A DNA stretch of 6,334 nucleotides from Bacteroidales bacterium UBA1733 (GTDB taxonomy: Bacteria; Bacteroidota; Bacteroidia; Bacteroidales; UBA3663), in assembly GCA_002315795.1 (NCBI GenBank), contig DCIF01000150.1:1-6334 (forward strand), read 5' to 3'. The position numbers were made by a program, and so were the translations under genes. The first letter of the stretch is position 1; every line of letters begins with the position of its first letter. The notes beneath the pieces were generated by a model. That model had not been told where the DNA came from, did no database searches, and was given only the letters and a program-made list of their open reading frames with translations. Below, one piece after another: positions 1 to 6,334 of the stretch.

Positions 1-642
1 GGTCAGTCATTTGGTGCTTTCGCTGTCAAGGGCCTCAATCTCAAGCTCGAAGGTGAGACCAATGACTACTTCGGTAAAGGTCTCTCTGGTGGTCGAATCT
101 CTATTCTTCCTCCTGTCCGTTCTAGCAAGGAATTTGTTCCTGAAGACAATATCATTGCAGGTAATACCGGTCTCTATGGTGCAACTACCGGTGAACTCTA
201 CGTCAATGGTCGCGTAGGCGAACGTTTCGCCGTGCGTAACTCTGGTGCTGTAGCTGTCATCGAAGGTGCAGGCGATCACTGCTGTGAATACATGACTGGA
301 GGTCGTGTCGTTGTCCTTGGCGAGACTGGTCGAAACTTCGCTGCCGGCATGTCAGGTGGTGTGGCTTACGTCTGGGATAAGAACCACAACTTCGACTACT
401 TCTGTAATATGGATATGGTGGAGATCAACCTCGTGGAGGAAGCCTCTTACCGTAAGGAGCTCAAGGAGCTCATCCGTAAGCACTATCTCTACACCGGTTC
501 ACCTCTCGCTGGCCGTATGCTCGATGACTGGAACCGTTATGTGGAGGAGTTCGTACAGGTCATCCCAATCGAGTACAAGCGTGTACTGGAGGAGGAGAAG
601 GTACGTAAGTTACAGGAGAAGATTAAGGCTATTCAGGAGTAA
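1..642 (+). CDS. gltB: Glutamate synthase large subunit, C-terminal end (partial)
   Basis: Reading frame 1 is open from the first base to a TAA at 640-642 and gives the last 213 residues of a protein whose family is usually about 1,500 residues long, so roughly six sevenths lies upstream of the window. This part is the glycine-rich right-handed beta-helix (GXGXG) domain. Visible family signatures are YFGKGLSGG (residues 23-31 of the fragment), the stretch VNGRVGERFAVRNSGA (from about residue 68), then GAGDHCCEYMTGG and TGRNFAAGMSGG. A charged helical tail ending in KLQEKIKAIQE follows. The domain is structural: it holds together the glutaminase and FMN/synthase domains of GOGAT, which turns glutamine plus 2-oxoglutarate into two glutamates in the cytoplasm. 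The partner subunit gene gltD follows after 173 bases. No frameshift is visible. The FMN-binding and 3Fe-4S parts are outside the window. Confidence 0.95.
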   Translation, partial: GQSFGAFAVKGLNLKLEGETNDYFGKGLSGGRISILPPVRSSKEFVPEDNIIAGNTGLYGATTGELYVNGRVGERFAVRNSGAVAVIEGAGDHCCEYMTGGRVVVLGETGRNFAAGMSGGVAYVWDKNHNFDYFCNMDMVEINLVEEASYRKELKELIRKHYLYTGSPLAGRMLDDWNRYVEEFVQVIPIEYKRVLEEEKVRKLQEKIKAIQE

Positions 643-645
643 GAA

Positions 646-810
646 GACCTACCCCAGCCCTCCCTCATAGGGATGGGGAATAGAGTCTGAATCGGCTGAA
701 TAATTGTTGGCCAAGAGTTATAGAATAAGAAATAGAAACATATAGTAGAATTTAACCCTCCAAAACTAACTATTCTACTCTCCCCCTTTGAGGGGGAGTT
801 GGAGAGGGTC
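646..810. repeat. Palindromic REP/MITE-like intergenic element
   Basis: The two ends of this 165-base stretch resemble each other as inverted copies. The left end (646 to about 688) starts GACCT and has C-runs followed by G-runs. The reverse complement of the right end (about 777-810) starts GACCCTCTCC with the same C-run/G-run order; by eye roughly three quarters of about 34 positions agree. Each end is itself a hairpin. On the right, CTCCCCCT (780-787) pairs perfectly with AGGGGGAG (791-798) around a TTG loop. On the left, TCCCT (661-665) pairs with AGGGA (669-673) around CAT. A third inverted pair, AGTAGAAT (744-751) and ATTCTACT (772-779), lies inside. Neither G/C-rich hairpin is followed by a T-run, so they are not classic terminators. 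No open reading frame is carried. The structure fits a REP-pair (REPIN-like) or small non-autonomous element, but copy number cannot be judged from one window. Confidence 0.6.
801..808 (+). promoter_or_regulatory. Likely ribosome binding site of gltD, provided by the repeat end
   Basis: GGAGAGGG lies 7 bases before the gltD ATG and is the only purine-rich Shine-Dalgarno-like stretch upstream of any gene start in the window. It falls inside the right end of the palindromic element, just 3' of the 780-798 hairpin, so the element seems to supply the gltD translation signal. GAGGGT (804-809) could also pair with ACCCTC (755-760), which would hide the site. That alternative fold is speculative, and Bacteroidota often start translation without this motif. 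Confidence 0.4.
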
Positions 811-815
811 CTAAT

Positions 816-2186
816 ATGGGAAACCCAAAAGCATTTTTAACTGTACCTCGCAAGGACGCTGGTTATCGTCCTATTCATGAGCGTGTAAAGGACTTCAGCG
901 AGGTTGAACAGACACTCAATACAAAAGACCGCCAGGAGCAGGCAAGCCGTTGTATGGATTGCGGCGTGCCATTCTGCCACTGGGCTTGTCCACTCGGCAA
1001 CAAGGATCCTGAGTGGAACGACGCTCTCTATCACGGTGAGTGGGAGACGGCTTATAAGATCCTTAAGAAGACCAACGACTTCCCTGAGTTCACCGGCCGT
1101 ATCTGTCCGGCACTCTGTGAGAAATCATGTGTTCTCTACCTCACTACTGGCAATGCTGTCACCAACCGTGAGAACGAATGTGCCATTGCCGAGCGCGCTT
1201 TCCTTGAAGGCTATGTAACCATCGAACATCCAGAGCGTAACGGCAAGAAGGTGGCTGTGATTGGTGGCGGTCCTGCGGGTCTGGCTTCTGCCAACCAGCT
1301 CAACTATAAAGGCTATGAAGTGACTGTGTTCGATAAGAATGAGGCTGCCGGTGGATTGCTCCGCTATGGTATTCCAAACTTCAAGCTCGACAAGCACATC
1401 ATCGACCGTCGTATCCGTGTGATGGAGCAGGAGGGGGTCAAATTCGTATATAACACAGCTGTCTCTCTTGAGAAGCTCGCTGCGCAGGATTTTTCTGGCG
1501 AAAACGCTGTGCTCCAAGGCTTCGATGCTTATGTAGTCTCAACGGGTACTCCACAGGCACGTGATATCAATATTCCTGGTCGTGAACTGAAGGGTGTTCA
1601 CCTCGCTCTCGAACTTCTCGGTCAGCAGAACCGTGTACTGGCTGGTATGGAGTTCAGTAAGGACCAGCGTGTTACTGCTAAGGGTAAGGATGTCCTCGTC
1701 ATTGGTGGTGGTGATACCGGTTCTGACTGTATTGGTACCAGCCATCGTCAGGGTGCCAAAAGCGTCACTCAGATCGAGATTATGCCAAAGCCGCCAGTAG
1801 GCCACAATCCATCGACCCCTTGGCCAAACTGGCCGGTGATCCTCAAGACTACATCGAGCCACGAGGAGGGTTGTACACGCCGCTGGAACATCAATACCCT
1901 TGAATTCCTCGGAAAAGATGGCAAACTCACCGGTGTCAAGGTACAGCCAATCGACTGGAAGCCAAATCCAGAAGGTGGTCGTCCACTTATGGTCGAAGCT
2001 GGTGACGTGGAGGTTATTAAGGCCGACATTGTCTTCCTTGCCATGGGCTTCATCAAGCCACAGCAGCCACAGTTCCCTGCCAATGTCTTTGTAGCCGGTG
2101 ATGCAGCTTCTGGTGCATCGCTCGTAGTACGTGCCATTGCAAGTGGTCGTAAAACCGCAGAGGCTGTTGACCAATATTTCAAGTAA
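816..2186 (+). CDS. gltD: Glutamate synthase small subunit (NADPH, FAD, Fe-S)
   Basis: This 456-residue protein passes electrons from NAD(P)H through FAD and [4Fe-4S] clusters to the GltB subunit of GOGAT. The N-terminal cluster domain shows C46, C49, C54, C58 (CMDCGVPFCHWAC) and C97, C101, C105 (CPALCEKSC). An FAD-binding Rossmann motif VIGGGPAGLASA is at 148-159, with RYGIPNFKLDK (183-193) just after. The NAD(P)H-binding motif VLVIGGGDTGSDC is at 293-305, and the second FAD motif VFVAGDAASGASLVVRAIASGR is at about 424-445. The ATG at 816 is chosen because MGNPKAFL is the expected family start and a Shine-Dalgarno-like GGAGAGGG sits just upstream. The stretch between LAMGF (408-412) and the last FAD motif is about 25 residues shorter than in E. 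coli GltD as I remember it. All motif residues are intact, so the enzyme should work. It follows gltB in the usual order, but a repeat element separates them. A strong terminator follows. Confidence 0.95.
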   Translation: MGNPKAFLTVPRKDAGYRPIHERVKDFSEVEQTLNTKDRQEQASRCMDCGVPFCHWACPLGNKDPEWNDALYHGEWETAYKILKKTNDFPEFTGRICPALCEKSCVLYLTTGNAVTNRENECAIAERAFLEGYVTIEHPERNGKKVAVIGGGPAGLASANQLNYKGYEVTVFDKNEAAGGLLRYGIPNFKLDKHIIDRRIRVMEQEGVKFVYNTAVSLEKLAAQDFSGENAVLQGFDAYVVSTGTPQARDINIPGRELKGVHLALELLGQQNRVLAGMEFSKDQRVTAKGKDVLVIGGGDTGSDCIGTSHRQGAKSVTQIEIMPKPPVGHNPSTPWPNWPVILKTTSSHEEGCTRRWNINTLEFLGKDGKLTGVKVQPIDWKPNPEGGRPLMVEAGDVEVIKADIVFLAMGFIKPQQPQFPANVFVAGDAASGASLVVRAIASGRKTAEAVDQYFK

Positions 2187-2213
2187 AAGTCCGTTTTTCT
2201 ACATTATTTTCAG

Positions 2214-2260
2214 GTATCACAATCAGGAATCCTTTGCCCTGGTTGTGATACTTTTCTTTT
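2214..2260 (+). terminator. Rho-independent terminator after gltD
   Basis: GTATCACAATCAGG (2214-2227) pairs with CCTGGTTGTGATAC (2238-2251) over 14 base pairs with a single G:U wobble and a 10-base loop. The stem is followed directly by TTTTCTTTT (2252-2260). The hairpin begins 27 bases after the gltD stop. There is no matching T-run on the other strand, so it works in one direction and should end the gltBD transcript. Confidence 0.9.
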
Positions 2261-2265
2261 CAAAG

Positions 2266-2297
2266 TTTGTTGGTTTGAGATTTTTTCTTTATCTTTG
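2266..2297 (+). promoter_or_regulatory. Bacteroidota-type promoter for trmN6
   Basis: A -33 box TTTG (2266-2269) is separated by 20 bases from a -7 box TATCTTTG (2290-2297), matching the TTTG / TAnnTTTG consensus described for the Bacteroides primary sigma factor. Transcription should begin near 2303-2306, leaving a leader of about 15 bases before the ATG at 2319. It starts right after the gltD terminator, so trmN6 appears to be independently transcribed. Confidence 0.8.
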
Positions 2298-2318
2298 CCG
2301 TGTTAATTATTGAGTACA

Positions 2319-3041
2319 ATGAATATTTTCAAGTTTCAACAATTCACGATTACACAAGATTATGCAGCCATGAAGGTGGGTACTGACAGCGATCTGTTAG
2401 GTACTTTGGGCGAAGGAGGCAAGCGTATCCTCGATATCGGAACGGGTACGGGTGTCCTCGCGCTGATGTATGCGCAACGCTATCCTGATGCTCATATCAC
2501 TGCCGTTGAAATCGATGACAATGCTATACTTGATGCCAGTAAGAATTTTTCTGAGTCCTGTTTTGCTGATCGCATAGAACTTCACCACATTTCGTTTCAG
2601 GATTACCTGTCACAGTTCGATGCAGAGAATGAATGTTTTGACAGCATTATCTGCAATCCTCCTTATTTCGATAAGAGTATGGAGTGTCCTGACTTAGGTA
2701 GAAGTCGCGCACGTCACTCTTCCAGCCTGCCCTTCGATGTTCTGGCACGTGGTGCCTTTCAGCTCTTGACAGACGGAGGTGTATTCTCGGTATGTATTCC
2801 ACCTGAAGTGCTTGAACCATTCTCTGCAGCCTGTCTTTTCGCTGGTTTTTCGCTTAAGATCAGCTATCAGGTGAAGTCGTTGCCACAGAAACCTCCAAAA
2901 CGCTATGTGCTGGTTCATCAGAAAGGTCCGGTAGTTTCTCCTCAGACCTTTACCTACTGTATGCGCAATGAGGATCATTCGCGTTCGCAGTGGTATATAG
3001 ATCAAATGAAGGATTTTTTGTTGCCTTTTTGTCCGCATTAG
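2319..3041 (+). CDS. trmN6: tRNA1(Val) (adenine(37)-N6)-methyltransferase
   Basis: This 240-residue protein is a class I SAM-dependent N6-adenine methyltransferase of the YfiC/TrmN6 family, which methylates A37 next to the anticodon of tRNA-Val. The N-terminus has the family signature FKFQQFTITQDYAAMKVGTDSDLLG (spanning about residues 4-28). Motif I for SAM binding is ILDIGTGTGVLAL (37-49), an acidic VEIDDNA follows at 63-69, and the catalytic NPPY is at 113-116. RHSSSLPFD (132-140) and the late KPPKRYVLVH (191-200) also fit. Length agrees with the family (about 245). I chose the ATG at 2319 over an in-frame TTG at 2310, because the TTG would fall within a few bases of the predicted transcription start. 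The gene is unrelated in function to the nitrogen genes on both sides and has its own promoter. Assignment to this exact tRNA target rests on family resemblance. Confidence 0.88.
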   Translation: MNIFKFQQFTITQDYAAMKVGTDSDLLGTLGEGGKRILDIGTGTGVLALMYAQRYPDAHITAVEIDDNAILDASKNFSESCFADRIELHHISFQDYLSQFDAENECFDSIICNPPYFDKSMECPDLGRSRARHSSSLPFDVLARGAFQLLTDGGVFSVCIPPEVLEPFSAACLFAGFSLKISYQVKSLPQKPPKRYVLVHQKGPVVSPQTFTYCMRNEDHSRSQWYIDQMKDFLLPFCPH

Positions 3042-3167
3042 TACTCTGTGCGCTTTCAAAATGCAATCAAATCTGCAATTGTAGTTGAAAAATGAAATAT
3101 CAAAGTATCAAATAAGCGCAAAAAGAAATAAAACTCTGATTATTTCTGCTATTATGCTACAGAATTA
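3042..3167. other. AT-rich upstream region of the asnB operon; no gene seen
   Basis: Together with the promoter and leader this forms a 203-base gap between trmN6 and asnB. I see no convincing open reading frame, RNA gene or T-tailed terminator hairpin here, so trmN6 may read through into asnB. Weak structure includes a direct repeat TGCAAT at 3062-3067 and 3074-3079 (12-base period), CAATCAAAT (3064-3072) repeated inverted as ATTTGATTG (3167-3175) over the -33 box, and GCGCTT (3050-3055) facing AAGCGC (3114-3119). Any of these could be a regulator site or chance in AT-rich DNA. Confidence 0.4.
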
Positions 3168-3198
3168 TTTGATTGTATTGCTAAATGCTATATATTTG
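3168..3198 (+). promoter_or_regulatory. Bacteroidota-type promoter for asnB-dapF-dapL
   Basis: A -33 box TTTG (3168-3171) is followed after 19 bases by a -7 box TATATTTG (3191-3198), a full match to the TAnnTTTG consensus including the following C. Transcription would start near 3204-3207, giving an AT-rich leader of about 40 bases before asnB. No Shine-Dalgarno sequence is present in that leader. Confidence 0.8.
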
Positions 3199-3244
3199 CA
3201 TCGACAAATAGAAAAAAGCAATAATTAATCTTGAATTAACTAAT

Positions 3245-4924
3245 ATGTGTAGCATTGTAGGTATCTTCGATATCGACCAACAAAGTCAGGAGCTTCGCAC
3301 AAAGGCTCTCAAGATGTCTCAGAAGCTTCGTCATCGTGGTCCAGACTGGAGTGGTATCTATTGCGGAAAGACAGCGATTCTCGCACACGAGCGTCTCTCA
3401 ATCGTCGATCCATTGTCTGGTGGTCAACCTCTCATTTCGCCTGATGGCAAACATATTCTTGCCGTCAATGGTGAAATCTATAATCATAAGGAAATCCGTC
3501 GTCGCAGTGACTATGCTTTTAAGACTGGTAGTGACTGCGAGTGTATTCTTGCGCTCTATGAGGAGGTTAAGTCCGACCCATCCAAGAGCTTTGACTGGCT
3601 CTTGGAGCAGCTCAACGGTATCTTCGCTTTTGCACTCTATGATGAGGAGAATGATGAATATCTCATCGCTCGTGATCCAATCGGTGTTATTCCACTGTAC
3701 ATCGGTCATGATGCTGATGGCAAGGTTTATTGCGCTTCAGAATTGAAGGCCCTCGAAGGTTTCTGCGATGAGTACGAACCATTCATGCCAGGCCATTACT
3801 ATACTTCACGTGATCATCAGATGCACAAGTATTACGTCCGTGACTGGATGGAGTACGATGCAGTGAAGGATAACGGAGCTTCGGTCGAAGATGTTAAGTT
3901 CGGCCTTGAGGCTGCTGTGAAGCGTCAACTCATGTGTGACGTTCCTTATGGTGTTCTCCTTTCTGGTGGTCTTGATAGTTCGGTTACTTCGGCCATTGCC
4001 AAGAAGTTCTCTCAGAAGCGTGTCGAGACTGAAGATCAGCATGATGCCTGGTGGCCACAGCTCCACTCGTTCGCTGTCGGTTTGAAGGGCGCTCCTGATT
4101 TGGCCAAGGCTAAGGAGGTGGCTGAATATATCGGTACTGTACATCACGAAGTCAACTATACCATTCAGGAAGGCATCGACGCCATCCGTGACGTGATCTA
4201 TTTCATTGAGACCTACGATGTGACTACTGTCCGTGCTTCTACACCTATGTATCTCCTGGCTCGTGTCATCAAGAGCATGGGTATCAAGATGGTGCTTTCT
4301 GGTGAAGGTGCTGATGAGGTATTCGGTGGTTATCTTTACTTCCACAAAGCGCCATCAGCAGAGGAGTTCCATAAGGAGACCGTACGAAAGTTGGCTAAGC
4401 TCTATCAGTATGACTGTCTGCGTGCTAATAAAAGCCTTGCCGCCTGGGGTGTTGAGGGTCGCGTACCATTCCTTGACAAGGAGTTCCTCGACATTGCCAT
4501 GCGTCTCAATCCTGAAGCTAAGATGTGCCCTGGTTCTGTGATGGAGAAGAAAATCGTCCGCGAGGCCTTTGCCGATATGCTTCCTGAGAGCGTAGCTTGG
4601 CGTCAGAAGGAGCAGTTCTCCGATGGTGTAGGTTATTCATGGATCGATACACTCAAGCAGATTACCTCAGAGGCTGTGACCGACGAGATGATGGCTCATG
4701 CAGCAGAGCGCTTCCCAATCAACACTCCTATGAACAAGGAGGAGTATTACTACCGTTCGATTTTCGAAGAGCACTTCCCATCAGCCAGTGCAGCTAAGAG
4801 TGTTCCTCACGAGGCTTCTGTAGCCTGCTCTACTGCTATCGCACTCGAGTGGGATGAGGCCTGGAAAAAGATGAACGATCCGAGTGGACGTGCAGTTAAG
4901 GGTGTACATGAAAGCGCATACTAA
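3245..4924 (+). CDS. asnB: Asparagine synthetase B, glutamine-hydrolysing
   Basis: This 559-residue cytoplasmic enzyme makes asparagine from aspartate, ATP and glutamine. It is full length (E. coli AsnB is 554). The N-terminal glutaminase domain begins MCSIVGIFD, with Cys2 becoming the catalytic N-terminal nucleophile after Met removal, so the ATG at 3245 is firmly fixed. RHRGPD (29-34), HERLSIVD (48-55) and NGEIYNH (75-81) form the glutamine pocket. The C-terminal synthetase domain carries the ATP pyrophosphatase loop SGGLDSS (240-246), the [13 protein letters not shown] motif (351-363) and GRVPFLD (405-411). The end, [15 protein letters not shown], matches the conserved tail of this type. 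The start lacks a Shine-Dalgarno and is preceded by an AT-rich leader. dapF begins one base after the stop, so the genes are very likely co-transcribed. AsnB competes with the lysine route for aspartate, which makes the pairing sensible. Confidence 0.97.
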   Translation: MCSIVGIFDIDQQSQELRTKALKMSQKLRHRGPDWSGIYCGKTAILAHERLSIVDPLSGGQPLISPDGKHILAVNGEIYNHKEIRRRSDYAFKTGSDCECILALYEEVKSDPSKSFDWLLEQLNGIFAFALYDEENDEYLIARDPIGVIPLYIGHDADGKVYCASELKALEGFCDEYEPFMPGHYYTSRDHQMHKYYVRDWMEYDAVKDNGASVEDVKFGLEAAVKRQLMCDVPYGVLLSGGLDSSVTSAIAKKFSQKRVETEDQHDAWWPQLHSFAVGLKGAPDLAKAKEVAEYIGTVHHEVNYTIQEGIDAIRDVIYFIETYDVTTVRASTPMYLLARVIKSMGIKMVLSGEGADEVFGGYLYFHKAPSAEEFHKETVRKLAKLYQYDCLRANKSLAAWGVEGRVPFLDKEFLDIAMRLNPEAKMCPGSVMEKKIVREAFADMLPESVAWRQKEQFSDGVGYSWIDTLKQITSEAVTDEMMAHAAERFPINTPMNKEEYYYRSIFEEHFPSASAAKSVPHEASVACSTAIALEWDEAWKKMNDPSGRAVKGVHESAY

Positions 4925-4925
4925 A

Positions 4926-5729
4926 ATGATTAAGTTCACCAAAATGCACGGTGCCGGCAACGACTACATCTATGTCTATACGCCGGAATACCCTATCTTA
5001 GATCCTGCACAGGCTTCTATTGAGTGGAGCCGACCGCACTTCGGCATCGGCAGCGACGGACTGATCCTCATCGGTAAGAGCGAAGTAGCCGACTTCTCGA
5101 TGCACATCTATAATAATGACGGCAGCGAAGCCATGATGTGTGGCAATGGAACTCGTTGCGTCGGTAAGTTCGTCTATGACAAAGGCTACACCGCCAAGAC
5201 AGTCGTCACTCTCGAGACATTGGCAGGTATCAAGATCATCCACCTGCATCTTGGTGCAGATGGTAAGGTCGATAGCGCTACGGTCGATATGGGAGAACCT
5301 ATTCTCAAGAACACCAGTCAGTGTGCTACTCCTGATGGTGGCAGGGTAGGCCTGGATGGCACCTTCGTCTCAATGGGCAATCCGCACTTTGTGCAGTTCG
5401 TAGCAGACTCCTGTGCTATTGATCTTCCTGTCGATGGCAAGAAACTCGAGTTCGATCCGCTCTTCCCTGAGCGTTGTAACATTGAGTATGCCACTCTTCG
5501 CGCAGATGGCAGTATCCGCATGCGAGTATGGGAACGCGGCAGTGGTATCACCTTAGCTTGTGGTACTGGTGCTTGCGCCACCGCTGTTGCGGCATGTCTT
5601 AATGGCCTTACAGGTCGTGAGTGTGACATCGAGATGGATGGCGGTACGCTGCATATCGAGTGGCGTGAGAGTGATAATCATGTGTATATGACGGGCCCCG
5701 CTGCGATTAGCTTCGAAGGGGAAATCTAA
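4926..5729 (+). CDS. dapF: Diaminopimelate epimerase
   Basis: This 267-residue enzyme interconverts LL- and meso-diaminopimelate, the last step before lysine and the source of the peptidoglycan cross-linking residue. It is PLP-independent and uses two cysteines, visible as C72 in MCGNGTRC (71-78) and C212 in ACGTGACATA (211-220). Other family landmarks are [13 protein letters not shown] (4-16), GIGSDGLI (40-47), [13 protein letters not shown] (63-75) and GNPHFVQF (151-158). Length fits the family (E. coli 274). The ATG at 4926 is chosen because the conserved [11 protein letters not shown] block then sits right at the N-terminus. In-frame ATGs at 4884 and 4908 would only add unconserved residues overlapping asnB. 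The start lies one base past the asnB stop with no clear ribosome binding site, so translation may depend on coupling to asnB. dapL follows after 6 bases. Confidence 0.96.
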   Translation: MIKFTKMHGAGNDYIYVYTPEYPILDPAQASIEWSRPHFGIGSDGLILIGKSEVADFSMHIYNNDGSEAMMCGNGTRCVGKFVYDKGYTAKTVVTLETLAGIKIIHLHLGADGKVDSATVDMGEPILKNTSQCATPDGGRVGLDGTFVSMGNPHFVQFVADSCAIDLPVDGKKLEFDPLFPERCNIEYATLRADGSIRMRVWERGSGITLACGTGACATAVAACLNGLTGRECDIEMDGGTLHIEWRESDNHVYMTGPAAISFEGEI

Positions 5730-5735
5730 ATAATT

Positions 5736-6334
5736 ATGGTAACAGTCAACGAAAACTTCCTGAAAATACCTTCAAGCTACCTCTTTTCTACCATTGCTCA
5801 GAAGGTAGCTGCTTTTAAGCAAGAACATCCAGAAGCCGACGTCATCCGTCTTGGTATTGGTGACGTCACTCAGCCACTTTGTCCGGCAGTTATAGAGGCT
5901 TTGCATAAGGCCGTCGAGGAGATGGCATCGGCCGATACCTTCCGTGGATACGGTCCTGAGCATGGCTACTCTTTCCTGCAGGACGCCATCATTGCCAACG
6001 ATTTCGCTCCACGTGGCATCACCCTTGAGCGTGATGAGATCTTTATTAATGACGGTGCCAAGAGCGATACCGGTAATATTGGCGACATCCTTGGTCTCGA
6101 TAACACGCTCTGCATGACCGATCCTATCTATCCTGTTTATGTCGATAGCAATGCTATGTGTGGCCGTGCAGGTGATCTCTTGGCTGATGGTAAGTGGAGT
6201 CGCATAGAATATCTTCCATGCAACGCTGATAATCAGTTCGTCCCAAGTCTTCCACAAGGCAACAAGACCACTGGTGAAGGTCCTTCGGTCATCTATCTCT
6301 GCTATCCGAACAATCCTACCGGTACTGTCATCAC
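5736..6334 (+). CDS. dapL: LL-diaminopimelate aminotransferase, N-terminal half (partial)
   Basis: The frame is open from the ATG at 5736 to the window end, giving the first 199 residues of a family of about 410. DapL is a PLP-dependent class I/II aminotransferase that makes LL-diaminopimelate directly from tetrahydrodipicolinate and glutamate, bypassing the succinylase/acetylase steps. Its product is the substrate of DapF, encoded just upstream. Diagnostic stretches are [17 protein letters not shown] (5-21), [12 protein letters not shown] (36-47), [10 protein letters not shown] (69-78), the phosphate-binding [12 protein letters not shown] (106-117), [11 protein letters not shown] (127-137) and [11 protein letters not shown] (189-199). 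The PLP-binding lysine is beyond the edge. LGIGDVTQP and DGAKSD separate it from aspartate or histidinol-phosphate aminotransferases. It starts 6 bases after the dapF stop, with an AT-rich spacer and no Shine-Dalgarno, so it reads as the third gene of an asnB-dapF-dapL operon. Its amino donor, glutamate, is the product of the upstream GltBD. Confidence 0.95.
   Translation, partial: MVTVNENFLKIPSSYLFSTIAQKVAAFKQEHPEADVIRLGIGDVTQPLCPAVIEALHKAVEEMASADTFRGYGPEHGYSFLQDAIIANDFAPRGITLERDEIFINDGAKSDTGNIGDILGLDNTLCMTDPIYPVYVDSNAMCGRAGDLLADGKWSRIEYLPCNADNQFVPSLPQGNKTTGEGPSVIYLCYPNNPTGTVI

Noticed and set aside
780..798. Strong hairpin upstream of gltD as a transcription terminator or attenuator
   Set aside because: The stem is followed by TTGGAGAGGG rather than a T-run, so it does not meet the rho-independent pattern. 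It is better explained as the arm of the repeat element.
1539..2174. 211-codon open frame on the minus strand inside gltD, plus a 137-codon one at 1769-2182
   Set aside because: Both are fully antisense to a well-supported gltD and have no recognisable protein character. They are codon-bias shadows.
2131..2313. 60-codon + strand frame running from gltD across the terminator and promoter
   Set aside because: It overlaps the gltD end in another frame and runs through the terminator hairpin and trmN6 promoter. Its low-complexity hydrophobic content comes from T-rich DNA.
2310..2318. TTG start at 2310 for trmN6
   Set aside because: It would lie only a few bases from the predicted transcription start, and an ATG three codons later gives the normal family N-terminus.
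3050..3119. GCGCTT/AAGCGC inverted pair as a trmN6 terminator
   Set aside because: It is only 6 base pairs across a loop of nearly 60 bases and has no T-run after it.
3806..4345. 179-codon minus-strand open frame within asnB
   Set aside because: It is antisense to the conserved AsnB synthetase domain and shows no family motif or promoter.
4884..4925. Longer dapF starting at 4884 or 4908
   Set aside because: The extra residues are not conserved and overlap asnB. The family N-terminus begins two to three residues before [11 protein letters not shown], which fits 4926.
5772..6257. 161-codon minus-strand open frame near the window end
   Set aside because: It lies opposite dapL, whose + strand reading is unmistakable, so it is a shadow frame.

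Overview
The window looks like chromosomal DNA from a Bacteroidota bacterium, most likely a Prevotella/Segatella-type member of the Bacteroidales. Two intergenic regions carry near-perfect copies of the Bacteroidota housekeeping promoter (TTTG, 19-20 bases, TAnnTTTG). Most starts lack a Shine-Dalgarno sequence, as is common in this phylum. Lysine synthesis uses the DapL (LL-diaminopimelate aminotransferase) route, which is typical of Bacteroidota. The genus guess rests on overall protein and codon character and is an inference.

All genes are on the + strand. Layout: the 3' end of gltB (1-642, cut by the window edge); a gap of about 170 bases almost filled by a palindromic repeat element (646-810); gltD (816-2186); a strong rho-independent terminator (2214-2260); a consensus promoter (2266-2297); trmN6/yfiC, a tRNA methyltransferase (2319-3041); an AT-rich gap of 203 bases holding a second consensus promoter (3168-3198); asnB (3245-4924); dapF (4926-5729); and the 5' part of dapL (5736 to the window end).

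Functionally this is a nitrogen and aspartate-family amino acid block. GltB and GltD form glutamate synthase, which turns glutamine and 2-oxoglutarate into glutamate. AsnB uses glutamine to amidate aspartate to asparagine. DapL and DapF catalyse consecutive steps to meso-diaminopimelate, the precursor of lysine and of peptidoglycan cross-links. asnB, dapF and dapL are packed with gaps of 1 and 6 bases and probably form one transcript. trmN6 is the functional outsider and appears to be its own transcription unit between the two metabolic blocks.

I found no CRISPR array, phage gene, transposase gene, RNA gene or novel multi-gene system. The least ordinary items are the inverted-repeat element inside the gltB-gltD operon, the GltD C-terminus that is about 25 residues shorter than I expect before its FAD motif, and the clean promoter/terminator architecture.
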